Assembly (NCBI GenBank): GCA_045590195.1
Contig: JAZNQN010000044.1
Span: 62,001-126,000 of the forward strand
Direction: 5' to 3'
Source of the DNA: JAZNQN01 sp045590195
GTDB taxonomy: Bacteria; Bacillota; Clostridia; UMGS1883; UMGS1540
Length of the DNA: 64,000 bases
Shown: one piece after another, positions 43,273-51,451 of the stretch
How positions within the stretch are numbered: position 1 is the first letter of the stretch
Layout: every line of letters starts with the position of its first letter
The notes under the pieces: generated by a model
What the model was told of the DNA's origin: nothing
What the model saw: the letters and a program-made list of their open reading frames with translations, nothing else
The model's database searches: none
Position numbers and translations under genes: made by a program

Positions 43273-43821
43273 TCAGTCAACATTTCTTTTGCCTGCGGCA
43301 TCAATTCTTGGGTCGGTATAAATATCGTATTCATCGCGGCTTTTTGTTGAAAATTCAGAAACAACTGCGCCTTCTTCCCCGGCCTGGAACCAGTGAAGTG
43401 TGTTTGGCATAATTGTATACTGTTCGCCCGGATTTAATACGATTTCATTGCGGCATGTAAAGTATTCTTCCATACCTTCAGGAAGTTTACCCTGAATTTC
43501 GTCTTTGCCTTCGCCTTCAACATAAAGATAAACTTTACCATATCTGCAACGGAAAGTTTCTTCTTTGCCAATTTCGCCATTAATTTCAGGATGGCGGTGT
43601 TCAGGGCAAGTCTGGCCGGGCAAAAGCACAAGCTCTTTTGCACAGCAGCGGTCGGTATTAACATAAACAACAAGCTCAAGGCCAACCTTTTCAATACAAC
43701 CAAGCTCGTATTCTGCAACTTCAATATTTTTTCTTTCTTCTTCGGTAATTGCAATACCGGCTTTTTCAAGATATTTTTCAGCTTCGCGGCTGAATTTTTC
43801 GTAGTCAGTTTTTGTAAGCAT
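43273..43821 (-). CDS. D-lyxose/D-mannose isomerase (cupin family)
   Basis: This 182-residue cupin-fold sugar isomerase has metal ligands visible in CPEHRHPEINGEIGKEE (two His and a Glu, near 75-90) and a third His in MPNTLHWF (near 145). The family interconverts D-lyxose with D-xylulose and D-mannose with D-fructose. With the downstream PfkB kinase it gives a short route from mannose or lyxose into central metabolism. The ATG at 43821 gives 8-base spacing to AGGAG; an ATG two codons earlier touches the ribosome site. Confidence 0.88.
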   Translation of the reverse strand: MLTKTDYEKFSREAEKYLEKAGIAITEEERKNIEVAEYELGCIEKVGLELVVYVNTDRCCAKELVLLPGQTCPEHRHPEINGEIGKEETFRCRYGKVYLYVEGEGKDEIQGKLPEGMEEYFTCRNEIVLNPGEQYTIMPNTLHWFQAGEEGAVVSEFSTKSRDEYDIYTDPRIDAAGKRNVD

Positions 43822-43869
43822 TTTCATCTCTCCTTTTAGTTTGTTAATTTTATTATATCAATAACACAG

Positions 43870-43898
43870 TTGACATTCTACCTTTATAATGATAAAAT
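43870..43898 (+). promoter_or_regulatory. Promoter of the divergent AraC gene
   Basis: TTGACA (43870-43875), a 17-base spacer and TAAAAT (43893-43898), 31 bases before the AraC ATG. It shares the short divergent gap with the isomerase operon. Confidence 0.55.
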
Positions 43899-43929
43899 AA
43901 TTATACTATATTGATATTTTGGTGATTTG

Positions 43930-44769
43930 ATGAAATCCAAACTATACAAAAGCGACAGTTATGTTAGCCGAGATACGGGCTTTACACTGCGAATGAACTA
44001 TAGCTTTACTGAAAATTTTGAATTGCACCACCATGATTATTACGAATTTTTCTTAACCCTTTCAGGTAAAGCGATTCAGGAAATTAATGGCAAAAGGCAA
44101 TCTCTGCCTGAGAGAAGCCTTGTTTTAGTGCGCCCGGGCGATGTTCATACGTATATTAAAGAGGGCGAATTTTCTTTTGTTAATTTAACTTTTACAAGTG
44201 ATACTATGAAAAAGCTTTGCGATTACTTTGGCAGCTCACTTGAAAATATTATTAAAAAAGAAATTCCTCCAACTGTAATTTTAAGCCGCGAAAATTTTGA
44301 TTCAGTTTTTGAAAAACTGAATAATCTCAATACAATAAGCCTTAGCGATACCGAAAAGGCTAACCTTAAAATGAAGCTTATTTTAACAGATATAATGGCT
44401 TTTATTATTGAAGGCGATAGCGAGAGAAGCCGCTCACTTGCGCCATTATGGCTTTCCTCTCTTGTTCTTCATTGTAAAAAGGCAGAAAATATAAATATAA
44501 CCCTTCAGGAAATGGCAGAATTTTCAAATAAAAGCAGAGAACATATTTCAAGATGTTTTAAAAAGTATTACGGGGTTACTGTTGCCCAGTTTATGAACGA
44601 ACAAAAACTAAATTACAGCGCAAATTTACTGCTTAACAGCAATCTGCCCGTAATTGATATTTGTTATGAATGTGGCTTTCAGAATTTAAGTTGGTTTTAT
44701 AGAAAATTCAAAGAAAAGTTTGATTTAACTCCCCATCAGTTCAGAAAAAATGCGGGATTTAATACATAA
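43930..44769 (+). CDS. AraC-family regulator of the lyxose isomerase/kinase operon
   Basis: This 279-residue protein has an N-terminal cupin with HHHDYYEFF near 35 and GDVHTY near 75, and a C-terminal double helix-turn-helix (about 175-275) with the CYECGFQNLSWFYRKFKEKFDLTPHQFR signature region. It is divergent from the isomerase and kinase, so it is probably their sugar-responsive activator. The ATG at 43930 is preferred over a TTG at 43927. Confidence 0.92.
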   Translation: MKSKLYKSDSYVSRDTGFTLRMNYSFTENFELHHHDYYEFFLTLSGKAIQEINGKRQSLPERSLVLVRPGDVHTYIKEGEFSFVNLTFTSDTMKKLCDYFGSSLENIIKKEIPPTVILSRENFDSVFEKLNNLNTISLSDTEKANLKMKLILTDIMAFIIEGDSERSRSLAPLWLSSLVLHCKKAENINITLQEMAEFSNKSREHISRCFKKYYGVTVAQFMNEQKLNYSANLLLNSNLPVIDICYECGFQNLSWFYRKFKEKFDLTPHQFRKNAGFNT

Positions 44770-44799
44770 AAAAGCTGAAAACAAAAGTTTTCAGCTTTT
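44770..44799. terminator. Bidirectional terminator
   Basis: AAAAGCTGAAAAC, loop AAAA, GTTTTCAGCTTTT: thirteen perfect pairs between the convergent AraC and potD genes. Confidence 0.95.
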
Positions 44800-44803
44800 C
44801 CTA

Positions 44804-45907
44804 TTAATTTATTTTTACGTTTTCCCAAAGAGTATTAAGATATCCCATCATATCAGTATCAAGATTTCGGAAAGCAAATTTATTATATTTTTCCGAAAAG
44901 CTTCCAAGCTCAGGATAAAGAATTTCCATTGCCTTTTCGCCCATATCATCTTTATATGTTTCGTTATTATAAACAAGGCTGTTTGGCGATGCATAACAGG
45001 TTGCCTTTGCATTTGCAACGGCAGGCTCTTCAGAGAGCATATAGTTTATAAATATTTCGGCAAGTTCTTTATTTTGTGCACAAGAAGGAATACACATAGC
45101 ATCTACATAGAAGTTTGTTTGTTCAGGATAATAAATCTGAAGGTCAACATTTTCCGCCTGAGCCTCTGCCATTGTGAAATAGTCGCCAGCGTAATATGCA
45201 CCAATTGCCGCTTCGCCCGATTCCATCATATTAAATATTTCGTCCATAACGTAGCTATATACATAAGGGCGCTGAGCAACAAGCTCTTCAAAGGCATCGT
45301 CCCAGTCGGCTTTGTTTGTTGAGTTTACATCGAGTCCAAGTTTGTAAATTGCAGTTCCAAATGCATCGCGAAGGTTATTAAACTGTAAAATACTTCCGCT
45401 GTATTTTTCGTTCCACATTAAATCCCAGCTACCGGTATCGGCTTTGTCAACAATATTGGCATCGTAAATTATACCAACTATGCCATATGCATAAGGAATT
45501 GTGTATTTATTATCTTTATCATAATAAAGGCCTTTGAAAGTATCATCAATGTATTTATAATTTGGTATATTTTCAAAATTCAGTGGCAATAGTAAATTCT
45601 CGTCAGCCATTTTTGCTATCATATAGTCAGATGGAATAATAACATCGTAGCTAACCGCTCCGCTTGAAATTTTGTTATACATATCTTCGTTTGAAGCAAA
45701 TGTAGTATAATTTACGGTTATCTTTTGGCCATAAGTTTCTTCATACCATTTTTCAAATTCGCGGATAGTATCAAAGCTGCCTTCGCTTCCATCAGAAATA
45801 TATTCGCCCCAGTTATATACATTAAGGGTTACTTTATTCCCGCCACAACCGCCAAAAAGCGGCAACATTATTAAAAGTGAAACTAAAACTGCAATTATTT
45901 TTTTCAT
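44804..45907 (-). CDS. potD: Spermidine/putrescine-binding lipoprotein PotD
   Basis: This 367-residue protein has a lipoprotein signal ending LFGGC (lipid-modified Cys near 21). The PotD fold begins LNVYNWGEYI, and VIIPSDYMIAKM follows. Family residues for polyamine binding, such as an Asp/Glu-rich pocket and aromatic Trp/Tyr, are present. It captures polyamine outside the membrane for PotABC. It overlaps potC by 4 bases and is last in potABCD. Confidence 0.94.
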   Translation of the reverse strand: MKKIIAVLVSLLIMLPLFGGCGGNKVTLNVYNWGEYISDGSEGSFDTIREFEKWYEETYGQKITVNYTTFASNEDMYNKISSGAVSYDVIIPSDYMIAKMADENLLLPLNFENIPNYKYIDDTFKGLYYDKDNKYTIPYAYGIVGIIYDANIVDKADTGSWDLMWNEKYSGSILQFNNLRDAFGTAIYKLGLDVNSTNKADWDDAFEELVAQRPYVYSYVMDEIFNMMESGEAAIGAYYAGDYFTMAEAQAENVDLQIYYPEQTNFYVDAMCIPSCAQNKELAEIFINYMLSEEPAVANAKATCYASPNSLVYNNETYKDDMGEKAMEILYPELGSFSEKYNKFAFRNLDTDMMGYLNTLWENVKIN

Positions 45908-46731
45908 TTGGAAGTCCTCCCTTTTGCTTTCTTTTTATTAAGTTTTTTCATATCATCGTTATCAATAACATTGCTAATTAAAAGAAGTGCCATTGTTACA
46001 AAGAAAATAATGGTTGCAAGGGCATACATTTTCGGTGTAACAGTTTTTTTGGTCATACTGTAAATTCTGATAGGTAAAGTTTCAAAGCCGTTTCCTGAGG
46101 TAAAATAGCTTATTACAAAATCATCAAGCGAAAGAGTAAACGCCATAATAGCCCCTGTTATAATACCGGGCAGAATTTCAGGCAATTCAACCTTTAAAAA
46201 AGCTTTAAGCGGTGTACAGCCTAAATCCATTGCCGCTTCAGGAAGGGATTTATCCATCTGGCGAAGCTTCGGTAACACCTGCAAAATTACATAGGGTGTA
46301 CAAAAAGCAACGTGAGCTATAAGCATTGTTAAAAAGTTAAGGCTTGTTGATGCGCCGAAAAATCTTCCAACAAATACAAACATAAGCATTAGTGAAATAC
46401 CTGTTATAATATCAGGATTTGTCATAGGAAGGTCGGTAACGGTGTTCATAGCCGCACGATACCATTTTGAGCGGAGCTTATTTATTCCAACTGCCGCAAA
46501 AGTTCCCATAACTGTTGAAATAGCCGTTGCCGCAGTTGCAAGAATAAGCGTATTTTTTACGGCTTCAAGAGTATTTCTGTCACTTAAAAGCTCTTTATAC
46601 CATTTAAGCGAAAAGCCCGAAAAAACCGATAAACTTTTCGATTCATTAAACGAGAAGAAAAGCAAAACAAGTATGGGAGCAAACAAAAAGCCAAAAATAA
46701 CTGTGCTGTATATTTTAGATGACATTTTCAT
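45904..46731 (-). CDS. potC: Polyamine ABC transporter permease PotC
   Basis: This 275-residue permease has six membrane helices. The coupling motif EAAMDLGCTPLKAFLKVELPEILPG (about 175-200) matches the EAA loop that contacts PotA. The ATG at 46731 has a GGGGGTGAG site 9 bases upstream; a GTG two codons earlier lies inside it. It follows potB by 2 bases. Confidence 0.94.
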   Translation of the reverse strand: MKMSSKIYSTVIFGFLFAPILVLLFFSFNESKSLSVFSGFSLKWYKELLSDRNTLEAVKNTLILATAATAISTVMGTFAAVGINKLRSKWYRAAMNTVTDLPMTNPDIITGISLMLMFVFVGRFFGASTSLNFLTMLIAHVAFCTPYVILQVLPKLRQMDKSLPEAAMDLGCTPLKAFLKVELPEILPGIITGAIMAFTLSLDDFVISYFTSGNGFETLPIRIYSMTKKTVTPKMYALATIIFFVTMALLLISNVIDNDDMKKLNKKKAKGRTSK

Positions 46732-46733
46732 TT

Positions 46734-47609
46734 TCACTCACCCCCATATACATATTTGGCCGTAACATATTTTACAAGCGCCATAGCAACGAGCAAAATT
46801 GCCATAAGAATAAATGCAATCGCCGCCGCAAAGTGAAGATTATTTGCAATATATTGGCCTTCAATAGCATCGCCTATGAGGAAAAACTTTCCGTTACCAA
46901 GCTTTTGCGAGATATAAAATGTGCTGATAGAAGGAATTAAAACCATAGTAATTCCCGATACAATACCCGGCATACTTAAAGGAAAAACAACTCTTTTCAT
47001 AACAGAAAAGCTGCCACAGCCAAGGTCTCTCGCGGCTTCTAAAAGGTTTAAATCAAGCTTTGCCAAAATTGAGTAAATAGGCAAAACCATATATGGAAAA
47101 TAATCGTAAACCATACCAATTATAACTGCAGTTTCCGTTCCTATAACGCTTATTGGCATTATGCCTAATTTAGAAAGAGCAGTATTTATAATACCGGTAT
47201 CCTGCAAAATAGTCATCCATGCGTATGTTCTTATAAGAAAGTTCATCCACATTGGAATCATAATAAGAGTAACCATTGTTTTTTGAGTTTTTTCTTTGGC
47301 ACGTGCCATAATGTAAGCGATAGGATATCCCATTAAAAGGCACACTGCCGTTGAAATTACTGCAAGTTTTAAAGACCTTGCAAAAATTAAAAGGTAAGTA
47401 CGAACTTCTCGGGTTGAGCCATCGTCTTCCAAAACATTACTTGTTGCCGTAAAAAAGCGAGTAATATTTTCAGTTGTGAAAGCAAAATTATTGTCAGTAA
47501 AAGCATAATAAGCCACGAATATAAGCGGAACTATTACAAAAAGAACCGACCATACCGAGTATGGCGCAAGTGCCGCACGGTATGTATTTTGATTGTTTAT
47601 TTTTTTCAT
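46734..47609 (-). CDS. potB: Polyamine ABC transporter permease PotB
   Basis: This 291-residue permease has six membrane helices and the EAARDLGCGSFSVMKRVVFPLSMPG coupling loop (about 190-215). It forms the channel with PotC. Its start overlaps the potA stop by 4 bases. Confidence 0.94.
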   Translation of the reverse strand: MKKINNQNTYRAALAPYSVWSVLFVIVPLIFVAYYAFTDNNFAFTTENITRFFTATSNVLEDDGSTREVRTYLLIFARSLKLAVISTAVCLLMGYPIAYIMARAKEKTQKTMVTLIMIPMWMNFLIRTYAWMTILQDTGIINTALSKLGIMPISVIGTETAVIIGMVYDYFPYMVLPIYSILAKLDLNLLEAARDLGCGSFSVMKRVVFPLSMPGIVSGITMVLIPSISTFYISQKLGNGKFFLIGDAIEGQYIANNLHFAAAIAFILMAILLVAMALVKYVTAKYVYGGE

Positions 47610-48724
47610 TCTTCGCCTTCACCTCCGGGGTTTGAAAGCTCGTCAAGCTCATTTGAAAACGAAGAATAATCGCCAAACATACCTGAATATTTCGATTTTT
47701 TCATAATGTGAATTGCATCAGGATCAAGAGAAATTCCGATATAAGAATCTTCGTAAACGGGGTCGGTTGTCTGAATCATCCATTTAAAGCCGCCAATATC
47801 AACAATTGCCTCGTTATGAACGCCCATAAATGTTACAGAAGTAACTTTTCCGCAAAGCATTCCATTGTCAGGCGATACAATGTCAACATCTTCAGGGCGG
47901 ATAACAACATCAACTGCCTCGCCCTTTTCAAAACCTTTGTCAAGGCATGAAAAAGTATGTCCGCCAAATGAAACTTTAAAATCTTCAAGCATAACGCCGT
48001 CAACTATGTTACTTTCGCCAATAAAATCGGCAACAAAGGCGTTTGCAGGCTCGTTATAAATATCTGTTGGCGTGCCGATCTGCTGAATTTTACCCTCGCT
48101 CATAACAACAATTGTGTCAGACATACTGAGGGCCTCTTCCTGATCGTGAGTTACAAATATAAATGTAATTCCGGTATTTTTCTGAATTTTTTTAAGCTCC
48201 TGCTGCATATCTTTACGCAGTTTTAAATCAAGTGCACCAAGAGGTTCGTCAAGAAGTAAAACCTTTGGCTCGTTAACAAGCGCTCTCGCTATGGCAACCC
48301 TCTGCTGCTGACCGCCTGAAAGGCTTGTAACCTTTCTGTCGGCAAAGCCTGAAAGCATAACCATTTTAAGCATTGCGTCAACTTTTTCTTTAATTTCATC
48401 TTTTGGAACTTTTCTCTCTCTTAAAGGAAAAGCCACATTTTCAAATACATTAAGATGGGGAAACAATGCGTATTTCTGAAAAACTGTATTTACGTGTCTT
48501 TTATGAGGAGGTACATCGTTTATTCTCTCTCCCATAAAAATCACGTCGCCATTGTCGGGGTTTTCAAATCCGCCGATAATTCGAAGAGTTGTTGTTTTAC
48601 CGCAGCCTGAAGGGCCAAGCAAGGTAATAAACTCATTGTCGTGAATATCAAGGCTTATGCAGTCGAGAACCATTTCATCGCCAAATGTTTTGGAAATATT
48701 TTTAAGTTCAATGATTTTTTTCAT
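47606..48724 (-). CDS. potA: Polyamine ABC transporter ATPase PotA
   Basis: This 372-residue ATPase has Walker A GPSGCGKTT, signature LSGGQQQR, Walker B LLLDEPLGALD and the switch His (VTHDQEEA), followed by a C-terminal TOBE-like regulatory domain (about 290-350). It powers polyamine uptake. The ATG at 48724 with AGGGGA is preferred to an upstream frame extension into the leader. It is first in potABCD, directly after the terminator of the structured RNA, which leaves almost no room for a separate promoter. Confidence 0.95.
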   Translation of the reverse strand: MKKIIELKNISKTFGDEMVLDCISLDIHDNEFITLLGPSGCGKTTTLRIIGGFENPDNGDVIFMGERINDVPPHKRHVNTVFQKYALFPHLNVFENVAFPLRERKVPKDEIKEKVDAMLKMVMLSGFADRKVTSLSGGQQQRVAIARALVNEPKVLLLDEPLGALDLKLRKDMQQELKKIQKNTGITFIFVTHDQEEALSMSDTIVVMSEGKIQQIGTPTDIYNEPANAFVADFIGESNIVDGVMLEDFKVSFGGHTFSCLDKGFEKGEAVDVVIRPEDVDIVSPDNGMLCGKVTSVTFMGVHNEAIVDIGGFKWMIQTTDPVYEDSYIGISLDPDAIHIMKKSKYSGMFGDYSSFSNELDELSNPGGEGEE

Positions 48725-48751
48725 TTCTATTCCCCTATCTTTTATCGCAGT

Positions 48752-48783
48752 AAAATTAAAAGGCACGCCGAATGCGGCATGCC
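48752..48783 (-). terminator. Terminator-like hairpin between the structured RNA and potA
   Basis: On the minus strand, GGCATGCCG, loop CATT, CGGCGTGCC (nine pairs with one G.U) is followed by TTTTAATTTT. It ends 28 bases before the potA ATG. Confidence 0.8.
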
Positions 48784-49114
48784 ACTTGTAAACAAATATT
48801 ACGATATTTTACCGATAAATACAGAAAACCCATCACAAAAAATACCGGTATGCTAAATCGCAATCAGATCAGAGTCTATATAGTAAAGATTACTTTTACT
48901 ACTCTTATTGACCATTTCACAAGCTTATGCCCAAGGCATTTTCGGTTATAAAGTAACCAACTTATAAAACTGAGCTTTTAACTCAATCAATAAGGCAACT
49001 AAAGTCGCCAACCCTAAAGGGTTTTTCGGCATTCGACCCGGCTGTCCGTATGGCCTTAGTCTAAAAATAGACGGTCTTAAATCTTACTTTGGAAACACTG
49101 CTCCAATTGAGATC
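48752..49114 (-). ncRNA. Strongly promoted structured RNA upstream of potABCD, family unassigned
   Basis: About 360 nt run from a near-consensus promoter to an intrinsic terminator. The 5' two thirds is packed with short perfect hairpins (plus coordinates): 49059-49072, 49010-49023, 48994-49009, 48971-48985, 48944-48958, 48927-48939 and 48880-48900. Possible outer GACC/GGTC pairing (49073-49076 with 48911-48914) would close a multi-branch domain. No credible reading frame exists. It could be a free small RNA or a leader that controls potA by termination. I considered a raiA-type RNA but cannot confirm it; it lacks the landmarks I know for RNase P, tmRNA and SRP RNA. Confidence 0.7.
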
Positions 49115-49120
49115 CATTAA

Positions 49121-49149
49121 AGTATAACATAAAGGATTTAAAAAGTCAA
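49121..49149 (-). promoter_or_regulatory. Near-consensus promoter of the structured RNA
   Basis: On the minus strand, TTGACT (49149-49144) and TATACT (49126-49121) have exactly 17 bases between them. This is among the best promoters in the window. Confidence 0.85.
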
Positions 49150-49334
49150 TAAAAAAATATATTCCACCTGCCAACTTCTTCGCTGCCAAGCGGAATACCT
49201 TCATCAAATTTAAGCTCAAGCTCTGCTTTTACTCTTACCGCCGCCGCACTTGTCAACGCATTTGCGTTCCTCATTTCAACTGCTCTTTCAAAGTATCCTG
49301 TGCCGTTTCCAATTTTAAATCTGTGTTCTGCCAT
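49146..49334 (-). CDS. Possible small ORF, unassigned
   Basis: A 62-codon frame (MAEHRFKIGNGTGYFERAVEM...) lies between the RNA promoter and the tRNA terminator. It has a balanced amino-acid composition but no ribosome site I can see and no recognised family. Its stop overlaps the -35 of the structured RNA promoter. It may be a remnant of a longer gene, because the adjacent frame upstream (to about 49440) also reads open. The stretch 49335-49488 holds nothing else I can name. Confidence 0.25.
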   Translation of the reverse strand: MAEHRFKIGNGTGYFERAVEMRNANALTSAAAVRVKAELELKFDEGIPLGSEEVGRWNIFFY

Positions 49335-49488
49335 CTGAATCATCTTTGGTTGAATACTTGACAATAGCCTCATTTTGTGGTATCATTCTCTTTGAAGCTT
49401 TCTTGGTATTAGAGCGCCTCTGGCTTTCAGAGGAAGAGCCGTCGACGCCAGGAAAACTTCTTTTTTGATATGTTATTAATTTTATAGT

Positions 49489-49526
49489 AAAAAATGCTGT
49501 AACCCTAATGGTTACAGCATTTTTTA
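49489..49526 (-). terminator. Terminator after tRNA-Thr
   Basis: AAAATGCTGTAACC pairs with GGTTACAGCATTTT around a 5-base loop, with a T-run on the minus strand. It begins 2 bases after the tRNA CCA end. Confidence 0.9.
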
Positions 49527-49527
49527 T

Positions 49528-49603
49528 TGGAGCTGGTGGCGTGAATCGAACACGTGACCTTTTCATTACGAGTGAAATGCTCTACCGACTGAGCTACACC
49601 AGC
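49528..49603 (-). tRNA. tRNA-Thr (anticodon CGU)
   Basis: This is a 76-nt cloverleaf read on the minus strand. The acceptor GCTGGTG pairs with CACCAGC. The D arm contains AGCTCAGTCGGTAGAGC, the anticodon loop is CTCGTAA (CGU), the T arm contains GTTCGATTC, and CCA is encoded. It reads ACG codons. Confidence 0.96.
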
Positions 49604-49636
49604 ATTTACATATTTATATATTATATTCTACCAGGA

Positions 49637-49761
49637 GTAAAAATGCTTGCTCGCAAGGGCATTTTTACAACGCCGTCAATTGGCATACGTAGCCTGAAAG
49701 GCTGCAAGCAAGTTAAAAACTCGCAGGAGTTTTGCAAAGCAAAAATACATACATGCCAATT
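49637..49761. repeat. Compact cluster of nested hairpins upstream of tRNA-Thr
   Basis: GTAAAAATGC/GCATTTTTAC (49637-49668) contains an inner TTGC/GCAA. A second unit is closed by AATTGGCAT (49678-49686) with ATGCCAATT (49753-49761). Inside that lie AGCCT-gaa-AGGCT (49691-49703), AAAACTC-gcag-GAGTTTT (49716-49733) and TTTGC-aaa-GCAAA (49731-49743). There is no gene. The rest of 49762-49943 is AT-rich with nothing I can assign. Confidence 0.7.
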
Positions 49762-49943
49762 ATAATGTAAAAACGCATTTTTGTCAACAATTTAATTTTT
49801 TTACAAAATATTTTTTAACTAAATTGTTACAATATTTTGTACGGATTTTTTGAAAAAATACACTATTTTGTGGAATATTACGCTTTTTAATTGCATAGAT
49901 TAAAAATAAATGTTAAGAAATTTTAAAAAGTTGTTAAAAAAGT

Positions 49944-49972
49944 TTGACAAAATTTAATTTTTATGTTATTAT
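49944..49972 (+). promoter_or_regulatory. Promoter of the first NlpC/P60 gene
   Basis: TTGACA (49944-49949), a 17-base spacer and TATTAT (49967-49972). The 25 bases upstream nearly match those before the second NlpC/P60 promoter. Confidence 0.85.
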
Positions 49973-50020
49973 TAGCTTCGTTGCCTGATGTGGCAACAGT
50001 ACAGAAAGGAATGAATTTTG

Positions 50021-50581
50021 ATGAAAAAGATTATTTGCGGCGCAATTACGGCTGTATGTATCACAGTTTTTTCAGCCGCAGGAATATCTGCCGATAAAAT
50101 TGTAACAACACCTTCAGTAAACGTTTCGGGCAATGAGGCCGAGGCTGATGGTATTGGAACATATTACATTTTAAATGAAAATAACGAGCTTAAAACATTT
50201 AAAGATTTTATCGACAAGTATATTGAAGAAATGAACACTCCCAAATACGAAGCGGTTTTGGAATATGCAAAAAACTTTATTGGTGTTCCATATGTTTATG
50301 GAGGAAGCACTCCACGTGGTTTCGACTGCAGCGGCTTTGTAAAATATGTTTTAAACAATTTTGATATCAATATGCCCCGTAGCTCTTACGAACAGATGAA
50401 CGTTGGCGAAGCTGTTGATGTTTCCGAAATTCAGCCCGGTGACATATTGTTTTTCCGCGGCGGCGGACATGTTGGTTTTTATGTGGGCGACGGAAATTAT
50501 CTTCATGCTCCACAAAGCGGACGAACAGTTTCTATCGACCCTCTTACCCGCGACATTTATTGCGCAAGAAGAGTTTTTTAG
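50021..50581 (+). CDS. Secreted NlpC/P60 endopeptidase (copy 1)
   Basis: This 186-residue protein has a signal peptide (about 1-24), a short linker and a C-terminal NlpC/P60 cysteine peptidase domain (about 75-186). The catalytic Cys is in FDCSGF (near 103), His in GGGHVGF (near 153) and the third polar His in YLHAPQSG (near 166). Such enzymes cut cell-wall peptides. It lacks the SH3 domain of its neighbour. The ATG at 50021 has AAAGGA about 10 bases upstream. Confidence 0.93.
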   Translation: MKKIICGAITAVCITVFSAAGISADKIVTTPSVNVSGNEAEADGIGTYYILNENNELKTFKDFIDKYIEEMNTPKYEAVLEYAKNFIGVPYVYGGSTPRGFDCSGFVKYVLNNFDINMPRSSYEQMNVGEAVDVSEIQPGDILFFRGGGHVGFYVGDGNYLHAPQSGRTVSIDPLTRDIYCARRVF

Positions 50582-50618
50582 TAAAAAATTTAAAAATTGT
50601 TACAAATATTTTTACACC

Positions 50619-50644
50619 AAAAAGCCCATTTTACGGGCTTTTTT
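50619..50644 (+). terminator. Terminator after NlpC/P60 copy 1
   Basis: AAAAAGCCC, loop ATTTTAC, GGGCTTTTTT. It separates the two duplicated genes. Confidence 0.85.
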
Positions 50645-50685
50645 AAGTTAATAATTAAGAAATTTCAAAAAATTGTTAAAAAAGT

Positions 50686-50714
50686 TTGACAAAATGAAAT
50701 AATTATGTTATAAT
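50686..50714 (+). promoter_or_regulatory. Consensus promoter of the second NlpC/P60 gene
   Basis: Exact TTGACA (50686-50691), a 17-base spacer and exact TATAAT (50709-50714). Confidence 0.92.
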
Positions 50715-50744
50715 TTTAATTGTTAAATGAGATTGGAGGTATTT

Positions 50745-51371
50745 ATGAGTAAAAAAATATTATCAGTATTATGTATTTTTGTTATTGCTATTTCTCTTTT
50801 TTCTATAAATGTTTCTGCTAATCAATATGTGTATGTAACAGGCGATGCTTTAAACATACGCAATGCCCCTTCAACAGATTCCCCAATTATGGGACAGGCT
50901 TTGTATGGTGACTCGCTTATTGTTTACGGCAAAGAAGGTAACTGGTACTTAATTTATTACTGGGGCGTTATGGGTTATGTTAGTGGTGACTATGTTTCAA
51001 ATTATCATCCCGATAACAAGCCTACAACCGGCCAGCGAGTTGTGGATTATGCAAAAACCTTTACCGGTATCCCATACGTTTACGGTGGCAACTCCCCTTC
51101 ACAGGGATTTGATTGTAGCGGATTTGTAAAATATGTGTTCGCTAACTTCGGTGTTAACCTTCCAAGAACATCTTATTCACAAATGAATGTTGGAACCCCT
51201 GTTACACGCGATGAACTTATGCCCGGCGACTTGGTTGTTTTCCGTGGCGGCGGACATGTTGGTATTTACTGTGGTGACAATATTTATATTCACGCACCTC
51301 AGACAGGCAGAACAATTACTGCTGAACCTATGAACAGAGAACTTTACTGTGCAAGAAGACTTGTATACTAA
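50745..51371 (+). CDS. Secreted SH3/NlpC-P60 endopeptidase (copy 2)
   Basis: This 208-residue protein has a signal peptide (about 1-25), a bacterial SH3 domain (about 28-82; ALNIRNAPS, GNWYLIYYWGVMGYVSGDYV) and an NlpC/P60 domain (about 95-208) with FDCSGF, GGGHVGIY and YIHAPQTG. It is a wall hydrolase, and SH3 provides peptidoglycan binding. The catalytic domain is closely similar to copy 1. The ATG at 50745 has GGAGG; six upstream codons are excluded. Confidence 0.95.
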   Translation: MSKKILSVLCIFVIAISLFSINVSANQYVYVTGDALNIRNAPSTDSPIMGQALYGDSLIVYGKEGNWYLIYYWGVMGYVSGDYVSNYHPDNKPTTGQRVVDYAKTFTGIPYVYGGNSPSQGFDCSGFVKYVFANFGVNLPRTSYSQMNVGTPVTRDELMPGDLVVFRGGGHVGIYCGDNIYIHAPQTGRTITAEPMNRELYCARRLVY

Positions 51372-51382
51372 TTAAAAAAATT

Positions 51383-51412
51383 AAGGTTGTGGATTTTTCC
51401 GCAACCTTTTTT
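51383..51412 (+). terminator. Terminator after NlpC/P60 copy 2
   Basis: AAGGTTG-t-GGA and TCC-g-CAACCTT are followed by TTTT. Confidence 0.85.
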
Positions 51413-51420
51413 GCTACCAA

Positions 51421-51449
51421 AAAATCCCGAAAGTATATTTCGGGATTTT
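51421..51449 (-). terminator. Terminator of the EamA-MDR-SDR-Gfo/Idh operon
   Basis: AAATCCCGAAA, loop GTATA, TTTCGGGATTT: eleven perfect pairs, 3 bases past the transporter stop on the minus strand. Confidence 0.9.
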
Positions 51450-51451
51450 TA

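Noticed and set aside
48842..48851. Palindrome followed by T6 (minus strand) as the end of the structured RNA
   Set aside because: The 10-base palindrome has no loop, so it cannot form a normal terminator hairpin; the hairpin at 48762-48783 is better.
49315..49566. Minus-strand frame across the tRNA as a gene
   Set aside because: It reads through the tRNA and its terminator, so it cannot be a real coding region.
49146..49603. Integrated element at tRNA-Thr
   Set aside because: No integrase, no attachment-site repeat of the tRNA 3' end, and the flanking genes look chromosomal.
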